A stretch of 64,000 nucleotides of DNA, taken from contig NZ_CP031055.1 of assembly GCF_003345295.1 (NCBI RefSeq), forward strand, positions 2,666,001 to 2,730,000. The letters run 5' to 3'. A program made the translations under genes and the position numbers. Source of the DNA: Vibrio splendidus (GTDB lineage: Bacteria; Pseudomonadota; Gammaproteobacteria; Enterobacterales; Vibrionaceae). The notes below the pieces were generated by a model. It worked only from the letters and a program-made list of their open reading frames with translations, searched no databases and was not told the origin of the DNA. Positions 1 to 9,710 of this stretch are shown here, in pieces. Position 1 is the first letter of the stretch; each line of letters begins with the position of its first letter.

Positions 1-1371
1 ACCACCCATTCCGCCCATACCTCCACCGCCGCCCATCATGCCTTGCATGTTGCGCATCATGCCTTTCATTCCACCTTTCTGCATTTTCTTCATCATCTTC
101 TGCATTTGAGTGAACTGTTTAAGCATACGGTTTACATCTTGTACCTGCGTACCAGAACCTGCAGCAATGCGCTTTTTGCGTGAGCCTTTGATTAGGTCTG
201 GACGCTGGCGTTCTTTCATTGTCATAGAGTTGATGATCGCTTCCATTTGCTTGAACATCTTGTCATCAACTTTATCTTTAACGTTGTCTGGTAGCTGAGA
301 CATACCTGGAAGCTTATCCATCATGCCCATCATGCCGCCCATGTTTTTCATCTGACCAAGCTGCTCACGGAAGTCTTCAAGGTCAAAGCCTTTCTTCTCT
401 TTGAACTTCTTAGCCAGTTTCTCTGCTTTCTCGGTATCAACGTTTTTCTGTAGGTCTTCAATAAGAGACAGTACGTCGCCCATACCTAAGATACGAGAAG
501 CAACACGATCTGGGTGGAATGGTTCTAGTGCGTCAGTCTTTTCACCAACACCTAAGAATTTAATCGGCTTGCCAGTGATATGACGAACAGACAGTGCAGC
601 ACCACCTCGCGCATCACCATCAACTTTCGTCAAGATAACACCGGTTAGTGGGAGCGTATCACCAAAAGCTTTTGCTGTGTTCGCAGCATCTTGACCAGTC
701 ATTGCATCAACAACGAACAGAGTCTCTACTGGTTTAATTGCAGTATGAAGCTCTTTGATCTCGCCCATCATCTCTTCATCGATAGCCAAACGACCAGCAG
801 TATCGACAATTAGCACGTCGTAGAATTTCTTCTTCGCATGATCGATTGCAGCGTTTGCAATATCAAGAGGCTTTTGATCAGCTGAAGATGGGAAGAAGTC
901 GACGCCAACATCGCTTGCTAACGTTTCAAGCTGTTTGATCGCCGCTGGACGGTAAACGTCGGCAGACACAACCAAAACTTTCTTCTTGTCACGCTCAGTC
1001 AGGAGCTTAGATAGCTTACCTACCGATGTGGTTTTACCCGCACCTTGTAGACCAGCCATTAAAATAACGGCTGGCGGCTGCGCTGCTAGGTCAAGAGCCT
1101 CGTTAGACTCACCCATCACCGCTTCAAGTTCAGCTTGAACGATCTTAATGAATTCTTGACCAGGTGTTAGAGATTTAGAAACCTCAACACCCACTGCGCC
1201 TTCTTTTACGCGCTTAACAAAATCGCGGACAACTGGCAGTGCAACGTCGGCTTCAAGTAGCGCCATACGTACTTCACGCAGCGTCTCTTTTATATTGTCT
1301 TCGGTCAGACGACCTTTACCGCTGATGTTCTTCAGCGTTTTGGATAGACGATCCGTTAAATTATCAAACAT
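1..1371 (-). CDS. ffh: Signal recognition particle protein Ffh (3' end cut off)
   Basis: SRP54-type GTPase that binds signal sequences of inner-membrane proteins at the ribosome together with 4.5S RNA and delivers them to FtsY. The visible 457 residues begin MFDNLTDRLSKTLK (N domain), carry the G domain with P-loop GLQGAGKTT, DTAGR and TKVDGDARGG, and end in the methionine-rich M domain with many MGG/MMG repeats, where the window edge cuts the gene. The start follows a purine-rich stretch (AAGAGA) and a credible promoter. It is transcribed away from ypjD. Only the last few residues and the stop are missing. Identification is certain. Confidence 0.97.
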   Translation of the reverse strand, partial: MFDNLTDRLSKTLKNISGKGRLTEDNIKETLREVRMALLEADVALPVVRDFVKRVKEGAVGVEVSKSLTPGQEFIKIVQAELEAVMGESNEALDLAAQPPAVILMAGLQGAGKTTSVGKLSKLLTERDKKKVLVVSADVYRPAAIKQLETLASDVGVDFFPSSADQKPLDIANAAIDHAKKKFYDVLIVDTAGRLAIDEEMMGEIKELHTAIKPVETLFVVDAMTGQDAANTAKAFGDTLPLTGVILTKVDGDARGGAALSVRHITGKPIKFLGVGEKTDALEPFHPDRVASRILGMGDVLSLIEDLQKNVDTEKAEKLAKKFKEKKGFDLEDFREQLGQMKNMGGMMGMMDKLPGMSQLPDNVKDKVDDKMFKQMEAIINSMTMKERQRPDLIKGSRKKRIAAGSGTQVQDVNRMLKQFTQMQKMMKKMQKGGMKGMMRNMQGMMGGGGGMGGMGG

Positions 1372-1408
1372 AGTTTTCTCTTCGCTCAAAACTGCGACTA
1401 TTACTGTG

Positions 1409-1436
1409 AGTATACATTAGCGCGGATTAGAGTCAT
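1409..1436 (-). promoter_or_regulatory. Probable sigma-70 promoter of ffh
   Basis: On the minus strand an ATGACT -35-like hexamer is followed after 16 bases by TATACT, about 40 bases before the ffh start codon. The -10 is good and the -35 moderate. Confidence 0.5.
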
Positions 1437-1534
1437 ACCCGTTGTAGAGCGTTAATCATCCACGCTTGTGATGTGAGACATTATTCACTTGGAATTGAAT
1501 GAGGTTCACCATAGCCCCAAAGAGCGATGCGAGG

Positions 1535-1540
1535 TATAAT
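1535..1540 (+). promoter_or_regulatory. -10 element upstream of ypjD
   Basis: A perfect TATAAT lies 22 bases before the ypjD start. No good -35 sits at 16-18 bases, so only the -10 is proposed. The implied leader is very short. Confidence 0.4.
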
Positions 1541-1562
1541 TCGCCAATTAGTAATCATTTAA

Positions 1563-2366
1563 ATGGATACCATGGACAGTCTTATTGCGATCGCAGCGGC
1601 CTTTCTTTATACAATGGCGATTTCCACGATCATTCCAGGTCTCGTGCACCAAACAGGAATCCGCGTAAAAACGGTGTTTATCAGCGCATTACTTGCTCTA
1701 GCTTTCCATGCTTGGTTGCTTGGCGATTTAATTTTTAATGCCAGTGGCCAAAACCTCAGTATCTTGAACGTTGCTTCATTGATCAGTTTAATCATCTCTT
1801 TGGTCATGAGCGGTGCGATGCTCAAAACCCGATTGTGGTTCATCTTGCCAGTTGTTTATAGCTTCGCTGCTCTAAATCTAATGGCTGCCACTTTTCTTTC
1901 AAGCACGTTCATTAAACATCTAGAGAATGACCCAAAGCTGCTACTGCACATCTCTTTGGCTTTGTTCTCATACGCGACGTTGACTATCGGTGCGCTATAC
2001 GCCCTACAACTTGCGTGGCTAGATCACAAACTTAAAAAGAAAAAAGCGTTAGTGATAAACCCTAACCTACCTCCTTTAATGATGGTGGAAAGACAACTTT
2101 TCAAGATCATTCTGATCGGTAATGGCTTATTAACAGGTACTTTATTGACTGGCCTTATCTTCGTACAAGATATGTTTGCTCAAGGAAAAGCACACAAGGC
2201 TGTATTGTCTTTTATTGCTTGGGTTATCTACTCTATCCTTCTATGGGGTCACTATCAAAAAGGTTGGCGTGGACAAAAAGTCACTTGGTTCGCACTTGCC
2301 GGTGCCAGCATGCTCACATTAGCCTACTTCGGTAGCCGCTTCGTTCAGGAAATCATCCTGAATTAG
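1563..2366 (+). CDS. ypjD: YpjD/CcsA-like inner membrane protein
   Basis: Integral membrane protein of 267 residues with about eight hydrophobic segments. It belongs to the cytochrome c assembly protein family (CcmC/CcsA-like) and matches YpjD, which lies next to ffh and yfjD in E. coli as it does here. Family members handle haem, but the role of YpjD itself is poorly defined. Two ATG codons (residues 1 and 4) could start it. It is followed by a strong hairpin and then yfjD on the same strand. Family is confident; function is inferred. Confidence 0.85.
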   Translation: MDTMDSLIAIAAAFLYTMAISTIIPGLVHQTGIRVKTVFISALLALAFHAWLLGDLIFNASGQNLSILNVASLISLIISLVMSGAMLKTRLWFILPVVYSFAALNLMAATFLSSTFIKHLENDPKLLLHISLALFSYATLTIGALYALQLAWLDHKLKKKKALVINPNLPPLMMVERQLFKIILIGNGLLTGTLLTGLIFVQDMFAQGKAHKAVLSFIAWVIYSILLWGHYQKGWRGQKVTWFALAGASMLTLAYFGSRFVQEIILN

Positions 2367-2377
2367 TCTGTAAAATG

Positions 2378-2407
2378 AAGGCAAGGTCTCACACACCTTG
2401 CCTTTAA
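2378..2407 (+). terminator. Terminator-like hairpin after ypjD
   Basis: Ten-base perfect stem AAGGCAAGGT/ACCTTGCCTT with a seven-base loop, starting 11 bases after the ypjD stop. The T-tract is short (TTT then A), so termination may be partial. Confidence 0.5.
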
Positions 2408-2493
2408 AATATTGAGTCCGTTAGATTCAATTGACATCTCGACCATGTTCGGTCATAAATTAATCAAGATACACAAATAGGAAAAGAATAGTT

Positions 2494-3765
2494 TTGGACG
2501 ACATATCAACGGGTATCTTATTTGCGCTACTCGCGTGTCTCATTGTAATTTCTGGTTATTTCTCAGGTTCCGAAACGGGCATGATGTCCTTGAACCGCTA
2601 CCGTTTAAAGCACTTGGCCAATACGGGTCATAAAGGTGCCAAACGCGTAGAAAAACTTCTGAACCGCCCAGACAGATTGATCGGCCTTATTCTCATCGGC
2701 AACAATCTCGTCAACATTCTTGCGTCTGCGATCGCGACTATTCTTGGTATGCGCATCTACGGGGATATCGGCGTAGCGATTGCTACCGGTGTCCTGACTC
2801 TCGTGATCCTCGTGTTTGCCGAAGTAACCCCAAAAACCATCGCTTCTCTGTTTCCAGAGCGTGTCTCTTACGCCAGTAGTATCCTTTTGATGATACTGAT
2901 GAAGGTACTGTCACCATTGGTGATATTGGTGAACTTCATTACCAACGGTTTTATTCGTATCTTAGGTGTCAAAGCCCGCCACGATGCGACCGACCACTTA
3001 AGCTCTGAAGAGCTGAGAACCGTGGTAAATGAAGCGGGAAGCCTGATACCTCAACGCCACCAAGATATGTTGGTGTCTATTTTAGATTTAGAACACGTGA
3101 CCGTGAACGACATCATGGTGCCTCGAAATGAAATCACTGGCATCGACATCAATGATGACTGGAAATCTATCGTTCGCCAATTAACTCACTCCCCTCATGG
3201 GCGTATTGTGTTATATCGTGACCAGATAGATGAAGTGGTTGGCATGCTTAGGTTACGAGAAGCTTACCGCTTGATGCTTGAAAAGAACGAATTCAATAAA
3301 GAGACATTGCTGCGTGCAGCGGATGAGATCTACTTTATTCCTGAAGCGACACCACTCAATATTCAACTACTTAAGTTTCAGCGCAATAAACAGCGCATCG
3401 GTTTGATTGTGGATGAGTATGGCGATATCAACGGCTTGGTTACCCTTGAAGATATTCTAGAAGAAATAGTTGGTGAGTTTACGACCTCCATTGCACCAAG
3501 CTTATCTGAAGAGATCACACCGCAAAGCGATGGCAGCTTCTTGATTGAAGGCAGCGCCAATATCCGTGACATAAACAAAGGCTTGCAGTGGACACTACCT
3601 ACAAATGGCCCAAGAACACTTAATGGTTTAATACTGGAACACCTTGAAGACATTCCTGAGAGTCACCTGAGTGTTCAGGTTGCGAGTCATCCAATGGAAA
3701 TTGTTGAACTCGAAGAGAACCGTATCAAGCTCGTTCGCGTGTTCCCGCAGATCGTTAACGGATAA
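2494..3765 (+). CDS. yfjD: CNNM/CorB-type transporter YfjD (CBS domains)
   Basis: HlyC/CorC-family membrane protein, related to Salmonella CorB and animal CNNM, associated with divalent cation (Mg2+/Co2+) transport. The 423 residues show an N-terminal DUF21 membrane domain with about four helices (ISGYFSGSETGMMSLNR near residues 20-35), a pair of CBS domains around residues 195-325 (DIMVPR, LVTLEDILEEIVGEF) and a C-terminal transporter-associated domain. The start appears to be TTG after AGGAAAAG; no ATG lies close by in frame. The gene is followed by a bidirectional terminator shared with luxS. Confidence 0.9.
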   Translation: MDDISTGILFALLACLIVISGYFSGSETGMMSLNRYRLKHLANTGHKGAKRVEKLLNRPDRLIGLILIGNNLVNILASAIATILGMRIYGDIGVAIATGVLTLVILVFAEVTPKTIASLFPERVSYASSILLMILMKVLSPLVILVNFITNGFIRILGVKARHDATDHLSSEELRTVVNEAGSLIPQRHQDMLVSILDLEHVTVNDIMVPRNEITGIDINDDWKSIVRQLTHSPHGRIVLYRDQIDEVVGMLRLREAYRLMLEKNEFNKETLLRAADEIYFIPEATPLNIQLLKFQRNKQRIGLIVDEYGDINGLVTLEDILEEIVGEFTTSIAPSLSEEITPQSDGSFLIEGSANIRDINKGLQWTLPTNGPRTLNGLILEHLEDIPESHLSVQVASHPMEIVELEENRIKLVRVFPQIVNG

Positions 3766-3865
3766 AAGTGGTTTGCTGGACTGGGATAACTAAGTGAGTA
3801 GTCACAAGCTCACATGCGACAACTGCCTAGATCTAAAATATGTCTCGTCCTAAAACACGTTGACG

Positions 3866-3897
3866 AAAAAGGCCCGGTTCATTGAACCGGGCCTTTT
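3866..3897. terminator. Bidirectional terminator between yfjD and luxS
   Basis: Stem GGCCCGGTTC/GAACCGGGCC with loop ATT, flanked by A-run and T-run, so it can work for the convergent genes on both strands. Confidence 0.9.
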
Positions 3898-3970
3898 AGT
3901 ATCTAACTCGCTCTGTCTCTAGAGTGAAATGTATCTAGAGTGAAGCGTATTCAAGGTGAACTAACAATGA

Positions 3971-4489
3971 CTAGTCGATCTTAAGCTCTTGCAGCATAGA
4001 CTCTGGCAATGCCAGTTCATCATTTTTGTTTACAGAGATACCAGCAGCAATGATCGCGTTGGCGATATCTTTCGCTTCATCCAAAGAGTGCATTGCCGCA
4101 GTACCACATTGGTATTCGTTCAGTTCAGGGATCTTATTTTGATTCTCAACTTTCAGCACATCTTGCATTGCAGCCAACCAACCGTCTGCCACTTGCTGCT
4201 CTGAAGGCGTACCAATTAGGCTCATGTAGAAACCAGTACGACAACCCATCGGTGAAATATCGATGATCTCCACATCCGAACCGTTCAATTGATTACGCAT
4301 AAATCCTGCGTATAGGTGCTCTAGAGTATGGATACCTTTCTCAGATAGAATGTCTTTGTTTGGCGCAGTAAAACGCAGGTCAAACACAGTGATGGTATCC
4401 CCTTTTGGGGTTTGCATTGTTTTAGCTACACGAACTGCAGGTGCGTTCATGCGCGTGTGATCAACAGTGAAACTATCTAATAAAGGCAT
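3971..4489 (-). CDS. luxS: S-ribosylhomocysteine lyase LuxS
   Basis: Cytosolic metalloenzyme cleaving S-ribosylhomocysteine to homocysteine and DPD, the precursor of autoinducer-2. The 172 residues include the metal-binding HTLEH motif (His54, Glu57, His58), the metal ligand Cys128 in EYQCGTA and the catalytic Cys83 in PMGCRTG, so the enzyme looks intact. GGAGAAGAG precedes the ATG. It lies 24 bases after the lysozyme-like lipoprotein and downstream of gshA, suggesting one transcript. This gshA-luxS neighbourhood is common in Vibrio. Confidence 0.98.
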   Translation of the reverse strand: MPLLDSFTVDHTRMNAPAVRVAKTMQTPKGDTITVFDLRFTAPNKDILSEKGIHTLEHLYAGFMRNQLNGSDVEIIDISPMGCRTGFYMSLIGTPSEQQVADGWLAAMQDVLKVENQNKIPELNEYQCGTAAMHSLDEAKDIANAIIAAGISVNKNDELALPESMLQELKID

Positions 4490-4513
4490 TGCTCTTCTCC
4501 GTGACGGTTGGCT

Positions 4514-5167
4514 TTAGAAAAACCAACTTCTATTGTCTTCTAGTTCTTTACGACACTGTTTAAGCTGCCATCCATAATCTTTTGCTTGCTGTTCGACTTT
4601 GCGCGCCACCTTAATCAATGATGGTTTGCTATTGTATGACTTGCGCTTATAACCACCACGACCTTCATGATAAGCCAAATACTGGTTATACGGATCCCAT
4701 AGTGAAATACCAAGCTGACGACGCGTCTCGCTGGTGTACCAACCGATGAACATCAATGCATCATCAAAGTTGGTTCTTGAGCCACCGTTATTCGTCGCCT
4801 TTTGGAAGTCTTCCCAAGCAGGGTCTTGAGCTTGTGCATAACCGTAGGCACTACTCACGCGTCCCCACGGAATAAAGCCAAGAATGTAATCTTTAGGCGG
4901 GCGCGCATCATGACGATAGCTACTCTCTTGTTTCACAAAAGCCATCGCTACGTTGATCGGCGTGCCCCACTCTTCTTGCATATCGAGAGCATCTTCATAC
5001 CACGACGGGTGTTCTCTGAAGATGCTACACAAGTTATCTTGCTGCTTTGGCGGTGGCGTGGCACATCCAACCAATAGGCTAGAGACAACACCAACAGTCA
5101 CTACTGGCAACCATTTTCCACTTACGCGTTTAGGCTGGCCTAATAAGGTTTGCTTCCTTTCCACCAA
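4514..5167 (-). CDS. Lysozyme-like (SLT-domain) lipoprotein
   Basis: Putative envelope muramidase of 217 residues. An N-terminal signal with lipobox LLVGC (Cys35) predicts a lipoprotein. The mature part resembles a lytic transglycosylase/lysozyme fold: KQESSYRHDA contains the likely catalytic Glu, and SAYGYAQAQDPAWEDF resembles the SLT core. No ATG is available; the start is TTG or the adjacent GTG, seven bases after the gshA stop, implying translational coupling. Catalytic activity is inferred from the motif only. Confidence 0.82.
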   Translation of the reverse strand: MVERKQTLLGQPKRVSGKWLPVVTVGVVSSLLVGCATPPPKQQDNLCSIFREHPSWYEDALDMQEEWGTPINVAMAFVKQESSYRHDARPPKDYILGFIPWGRVSSAYGYAQAQDPAWEDFQKATNNGGSRTNFDDALMFIGWYTSETRRQLGISLWDPYNQYLAYHEGRGGYKRKSYNSKPSLIKVARKVEQQAKDYGWQLKQCRKELEDNRSWFF

Positions 5168-5174
5168 AGTCTCG

Positions 5175-6743
5175 CTATGCTTTTAAATACGAAAAATAAT
5201 CCGTTAAGAAGCTGTCAAAATCTTGAGTGCTTGCTTCTTCACTTTGTTGCTGAGCAATAACAGAGCGTTGAACTTCCGCTTCCATCAACTCAGCTGAGTA
5301 AACTTTATATTGGTGTGCTTTGTGTTGCTGAGCGTACGTTTTTCCTAACGCACAACCCACTTTACCCAAGCCACCTAATTTTTTGGTCTCTTCTAGCAAC
5401 TGGCCAGAAATGGTCAGCTCTGGGTTATCGATCCAAGTTTCAAGCGTATCGCACGTTTCTTGGTATGCACGACCACCTTGCTCAGCATCCATCAACTCAG
5501 CGATAACACGAAGATCTTTGAATACGCGTTTAGCCCAATCTTGCAGAGACAGTCTCTCGCCATCACAACCAATCTTGAGTTCTAAACCAACCTGACGACC
5601 TTCTAAGATCACCTTGTTCCAGTTATCGCGCCAGCATTCAAGTTCGCAGTTATCCATCTCAGCAGAGTCAGATAGAACACTCCAAGTTAAGAATAGATCG
5701 AGGAAGCGAACTTGTTGCTCATTGATACCAATTGAGCTGAATGGGTTTACGTCCAAAGAACGAACCTCGATGTACTCAACACCAGCACGAGCCAGTGCTT
5801 CCGATGGTTTTTCACCACTTTTCGCCACGCGCTTAGGGCGAATTGGCGCATAAAGCTCGTTCTCGATTTGAAGAACGTTACTATTCAATTGACGGTATTC
5901 ACCATCAACCTTAGTGCCAATCTCAGCAAACTCTTCTGATGGCGTGCGAATCGCTTGGTTCAAACCTTCAAGGTACTGGTCTAGGCTGTTGAAGCCAATC
6001 TTTAATACGCTTTGAGCACTATTGGTGTAGCCAAGATCACTCAGGCGAAGTGCCGTTGCTTTTGGCAGATACAGTGTCTCGCCAATCTTTTCAAAAGGTA
6101 ACTTTGTCTCTCTTCCTTTGATGAAAGAAGGACATAGTGCAGGTGAAGCACCGAAGAAATATGGGATTAACCAACCAAAACGGTAATAATTACGAATCAA
6201 ACCAAAGTACGCATCTGACTTAGCTTCACAGCGCGCTTCTTCTGTTTGCTCTCCAAACAGGCTATCCCAAAAACTATCCGGGAAAGAGAAGTTGAAGTGA
6301 ACACCTGAAATAATCTGCATCAGGCTACCGTAACGACGTTTTAGGCCTTCACGATATAGCGTCTTCATTTTGCCGTTGTTAGAGGTGCCGTATTGCGCTA
6401 GCTGAATGTAATCTTCACTGCCTACGTAACAAGGCATAGAAAGCGGCCACATCTTTTCGCCATCTAACTTGGTTTGTGTGAAATGGTGGATATCAGACAA
6501 CTGATTCAAAAGCGTCGGAACGTCGTTAGAAACAGGCGTAATAAACTCCAGTAGCGACTCAGAAAAATCGGTCGTTACCCATCCGTTCATCAACGCAGAT
6601 CCCAAAGCCTTTGGGTGCGGCCCAGTCGCAAGATGCCCATCTTCCGTGTAGCGTAACGTTTCCCTTTCAACACCACGACCAAATTGAGAGAAGGTCTTAG
6701 GGTTGGTTGCAACTTGCTTTAGTCGCGCAGCAAAATCAGTCAA
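5175..6743 (-). CDS. gshA: Glutamate-cysteine ligase GshA
   Basis: First step of glutathione synthesis: ATP-dependent joining of glutamate and cysteine. The 522-residue protein is close to the usual gammaproteobacterial GshA length (about 518) and contains RGVERETLR near the N terminus, LLEFITPV, WPLSMPCYV, and ISGVHFNFSFP. The start is TTG: an in-frame TGA lies two codons upstream, so no longer start exists. It heads a tight group with the lipoprotein and luxS, linking thiol metabolism with the activated methyl cycle. Identification is certain. Confidence 0.97.
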   Translation of the reverse strand: MTDFAARLKQVATNPKTFSQFGRGVERETLRYTEDGHLATGPHPKALGSALMNGWVTTDFSESLLEFITPVSNDVPTLLNQLSDIHHFTQTKLDGEKMWPLSMPCYVGSEDYIQLAQYGTSNNGKMKTLYREGLKRRYGSLMQIISGVHFNFSFPDSFWDSLFGEQTEEARCEAKSDAYFGLIRNYYRFGWLIPYFFGASPALCPSFIKGRETKLPFEKIGETLYLPKATALRLSDLGYTNSAQSVLKIGFNSLDQYLEGLNQAIRTPSEEFAEIGTKVDGEYRQLNSNVLQIENELYAPIRPKRVAKSGEKPSEALARAGVEYIEVRSLDVNPFSSIGINEQQVRFLDLFLTWSVLSDSAEMDNCELECWRDNWNKVILEGRQVGLELKIGCDGERLSLQDWAKRVFKDLRVIAELMDAEQGGRAYQETCDTLETWIDNPELTISGQLLEETKKLGGLGKVGCALGKTYAQQHKAHQYKVYSAELMEAEVQRSVIAQQQSEEASTQDFDSFLTDYFSYLKA

Positions 6744-6842
6744 AATTCAGTTCACTTATCTTATATCGTTCTGATTAGAACTATCATAAATTAGGTCGGA
6801 GGAGAAAAATAGAGTCTTTTCCCTCCCCCTTTAATGTGTACT

Positions 6843-9701
6843 CTAACGAATGATTTCAAGCTCTTCTATTGGAATATCTAACTTTTCTAGTTGAGGACGA
6901 AGCGAAGCCGCGTCACCAACAACAATTATTTGATAATCATTCGGGTCAAACCATTTCTTAGATAGCTCGTTTAAGGTCTCTTTTGAAACCGTTTCAACTA
7001 TCTGATTACGCTGTTGTAGGTAATCTTCATCAAGGCTCAATGCAACAATATTACTCAACAATCCAGCCTTTTGACTTGGCGTTTCGTATTTAAGTGCATC
7101 TTGTTGACCGACGGCAAGGCGCATAAATTTCACCTCTTCGTCAGTTAATCCACTCTGACTAAATTCATTTAGCTCGGCGATAAACTCTTGAATCGATGGA
7201 ACCGTCGCATTTGCTCTTACTTGGGCGCTAAAAACCACGGCACCAGTTTCTCGAGTACTTGCAAAATAACCGCTAGCACCGTAAGTGTACGCTTTGTCTT
7301 CACGTAAGTTTTGGTTAATGCGGCTATTGAAGTTACCGGCTAAGTTAAAGTTGGCTAGCTGGCTCAAATACAACTCACCAGTCGCGTCGAAAGGTAAACC
7401 TTTACGCACTAAACGAACAATACTTTGCGGCGCACCCGGTTTATCAACTAAATACAGATGCTGTCCTGAAAGCTCTTTGATGATCTGAGGACGCGTTAGT
7501 GGTGCCGCATCGCCTTGCCATTGTTCGAAGAATTGAAGCTGCTTGCTGACCTCTTTCTTCGAGATGTCGCCTACAATAACAATATTAGCCCCCTCAGGAG
7601 TATAGTGCTGACTGTAAAACAGTTTTACATCGTCTAAGGTTAACGATTCTAAAGAGGCCTTAGTACCATCACTCGCTCGACCAAAGATGCTGTTGCCAAA
7701 CAAAACTTCACGTGTGGCTTGAGAAGCCATCCAGCTTGGTTGTTGATGCTGATAAACAACACCTTCAAGCATCTGCTTCTTCACGCGTTCGAAGTCTTGC
7801 TCATCAAACTTAGGCTCAAACAAAACCTCTTGTACGATCGCTAAGGTTTGAGGCAGGTTTTTCTCTAGCGTTGAAACCGAGATATCCGTGGTATAACTAC
7901 CTGCGCCAATGCTAACGCTACTGCCAAGCTTATCTAAGGTCGCCTGTAGTTCTTCAACCGTTCGTTTAGTCGACCCCTCTTCCATCATCGAAGCCGTTAG
8001 GTTCGCTAAGCCTTCTTGCCCTTTACGAACATAGCGTTCGCCTGCAGGCAGTTGAATTTGCAGCTGTACTGTTGGCGTTTCACTGGTCACGGTACCAATC
8101 AAATCAGTGCCGTTTGCAAAATGCATGCGGTACAACTCAGGCATGGTCGCTTCAACACCAAAGTTCACTTCTGGCATCACACTGCGATCAAATGTGTTTG
8201 GCGCCTTTCTGAAATCCAGTTGGTCTTCCGTTACCTTACTGTATTCAGGAAGGGTACGTGCAGGTGTGGTAAAGGTAGCCTCACGAACCGCTAAGTCGAG
8301 TTTTTTCTTCGGAACCACACTCAAGGTAACCTTGTGCTTGCCTTCGATGAAATCTTGGTATGCCTTGCTTACGCTTTCTGGAGTAACCGCTCGAATTTGA
8401 TCGAGTTGTGATTCAATACGATCCGGCTGACCATAGAAGGTTTGGTTAGACGCGAGCTGTGAAACCTTGCCTTTAACACTTTGCAGTTCAAAAACTGCAT
8501 CCGCTTCTGCCATACCAGTGATCTGATCTAAACGCTCTTGTTCAACGCCCTCTTTCGAGAATTGATCTAAGGTATCCATCAGCTCTTTGTTTAGAACCGT
8601 CAAATCGCCTTTTTCACCTGAATTGCCCATCGCATAAACATACATGGTACAAGCCAATTCAGCACAATCATGGAATGAACCTGCACTCACCGCTTTTTGC
8701 GTCTTAACCAAGTTTTGATATAGGTAACTGTTGGTACCAGAACCTAAAACGTTAGACAGTGTATTTAACGAAGCTTGTGTTTCTTCACCACGATATGTCG
8801 TTGGCCAACCGACCAGTACCATCGGCTGACGAATATTATCTTTTAAGGTGATGTACTTGTCTTCAGTCAGCACTGCAGGTTGTTTCTCAGCGGCCTTAAC
8901 TTCAGGGCCTTGAGGGATAGGGCCAAAGTACTTGTTAACCCACTCTAGCGTGTCATCAACGTCGATATCACCACCGATCGTTAACACGGCATTGTTTGGG
9001 CCATACCAACGTAAGAAAAATGCCTTAAGGTCATTCACATCAACACGGTCTAGATCTTCCACATAACCGATTGGTTGCCATGAGTAAGGGTGACCTTCAG
9101 GGTAAAGCGCTTCACCCATGCGTTCCCACATCAAGCCATAAGGACGGTTTTCATAACTTTGCGCACGTTCGTTTTTAACCGTGCCTCTTTGAACTTCGAA
9201 TTTCTTCTGAGAAACCGCATCCAATAAGAAACCCATTCGGTCTGATTCTAACCACAACATTTTCTCAAGTTGGTTAGATGGAACGGTTTCAAAGTAGTTA
9301 GTACGGTCACGGTTAGTCGTGCCGTTTAACGAGCCACCAGCCTCGGTAATGATCTTAAAGTGCTGTTGGTCACCGACATTCTCTGAACCTTGAAACATCA
9401 TGTGTTCGAAGAAATGAGCAAAGCCTGACTTACCAATCTGCTCACGTGCAGAACCTACGTGATAAGTGACATCAACATGCACCAACGGATCGGAATCATC
9501 AGGAGAAAGAATAACGGTCAAGCCATTTTCAAGCTGATATTTCGCATACGGAATCACGACTTTATCTTTAGAAGGCTTAACTTCTTCTAACAAGGTGACC
9601 CCTTCCGGAAGCGAAGAAAAGAAGGGTGTTGAGCTAGGTACATTGTAAGAACAGCCAGCGATGGCGATAAGAGAAAATGTACCAAGTAAAACCTTTTTCA
9701 T
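6843..9701 (-). CDS. M16 family zinc peptidase lipoprotein
   Basis: Large periplasm-facing protease of the pitrilysin/insulinase (M16) family, 952 residues, with two M16 halves. A signal peptide with lipobox IAGCS (Cys17) indicates a lipoprotein. The inverted zinc motif HFFEH occupies residues 96-100 in the N-terminal half; the C-terminal half lacks it, as is normal. AAGGAG is placed well before the ATG. It follows yqaA after nine bases, so both are probably cotranscribed with the oxidoreductase upstream. The natural substrate is unknown. Confidence 0.92.
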   Translation of the reverse strand: MKKVLLGTFSLIAIAGCSYNVPSSTPFFSSLPEGVTLLEEVKPSKDKVVIPYAKYQLENGLTVILSPDDSDPLVHVDVTYHVGSAREQIGKSGFAHFFEHMMFQGSENVGDQQHFKIITEAGGSLNGTTNRDRTNYFETVPSNQLEKMLWLESDRMGFLLDAVSQKKFEVQRGTVKNERAQSYENRPYGLMWERMGEALYPEGHPYSWQPIGYVEDLDRVDVNDLKAFFLRWYGPNNAVLTIGGDIDVDDTLEWVNKYFGPIPQGPEVKAAEKQPAVLTEDKYITLKDNIRQPMVLVGWPTTYRGEETQASLNTLSNVLGSGTNSYLYQNLVKTQKAVSAGSFHDCAELACTMYVYAMGNSGEKGDLTVLNKELMDTLDQFSKEGVEQERLDQITGMAEADAVFELQSVKGKVSQLASNQTFYGQPDRIESQLDQIRAVTPESVSKAYQDFIEGKHKVTLSVVPKKKLDLAVREATFTTPARTLPEYSKVTEDQLDFRKAPNTFDRSVMPEVNFGVEATMPELYRMHFANGTDLIGTVTSETPTVQLQIQLPAGERYVRKGQEGLANLTASMMEEGSTKRTVEELQATLDKLGSSVSIGAGSYTTDISVSTLEKNLPQTLAIVQEVLFEPKFDEQDFERVKKQMLEGVVYQHQQPSWMASQATREVLFGNSIFGRASDGTKASLESLTLDDVKLFYSQHYTPEGANIVIVGDISKKEVSKQLQFFEQWQGDAAPLTRPQIIKELSGQHLYLVDKPGAPQSIVRLVRKGLPFDATGELYLSQLANFNLAGNFNSRINQNLREDKAYTYGASGYFASTRETGAVVFSAQVRANATVPSIQEFIAELNEFSQSGLTDEEVKFMRLAVGQQDALKYETPSQKAGLLSNIVALSLDEDYLQQRNQIVETVSKETLNELSKKWFDPNDYQIIVVGDAASLRPQLEKLDIPIEELEIIR

Positions 9702-9710
9702 AGGTTCTCC

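Noticed and set aside
1499..1738. 79-codon frame overlapping ypjD
   Set aside because: Different frame inside the clearly membrane-protein-coding ypjD; no supporting signals.
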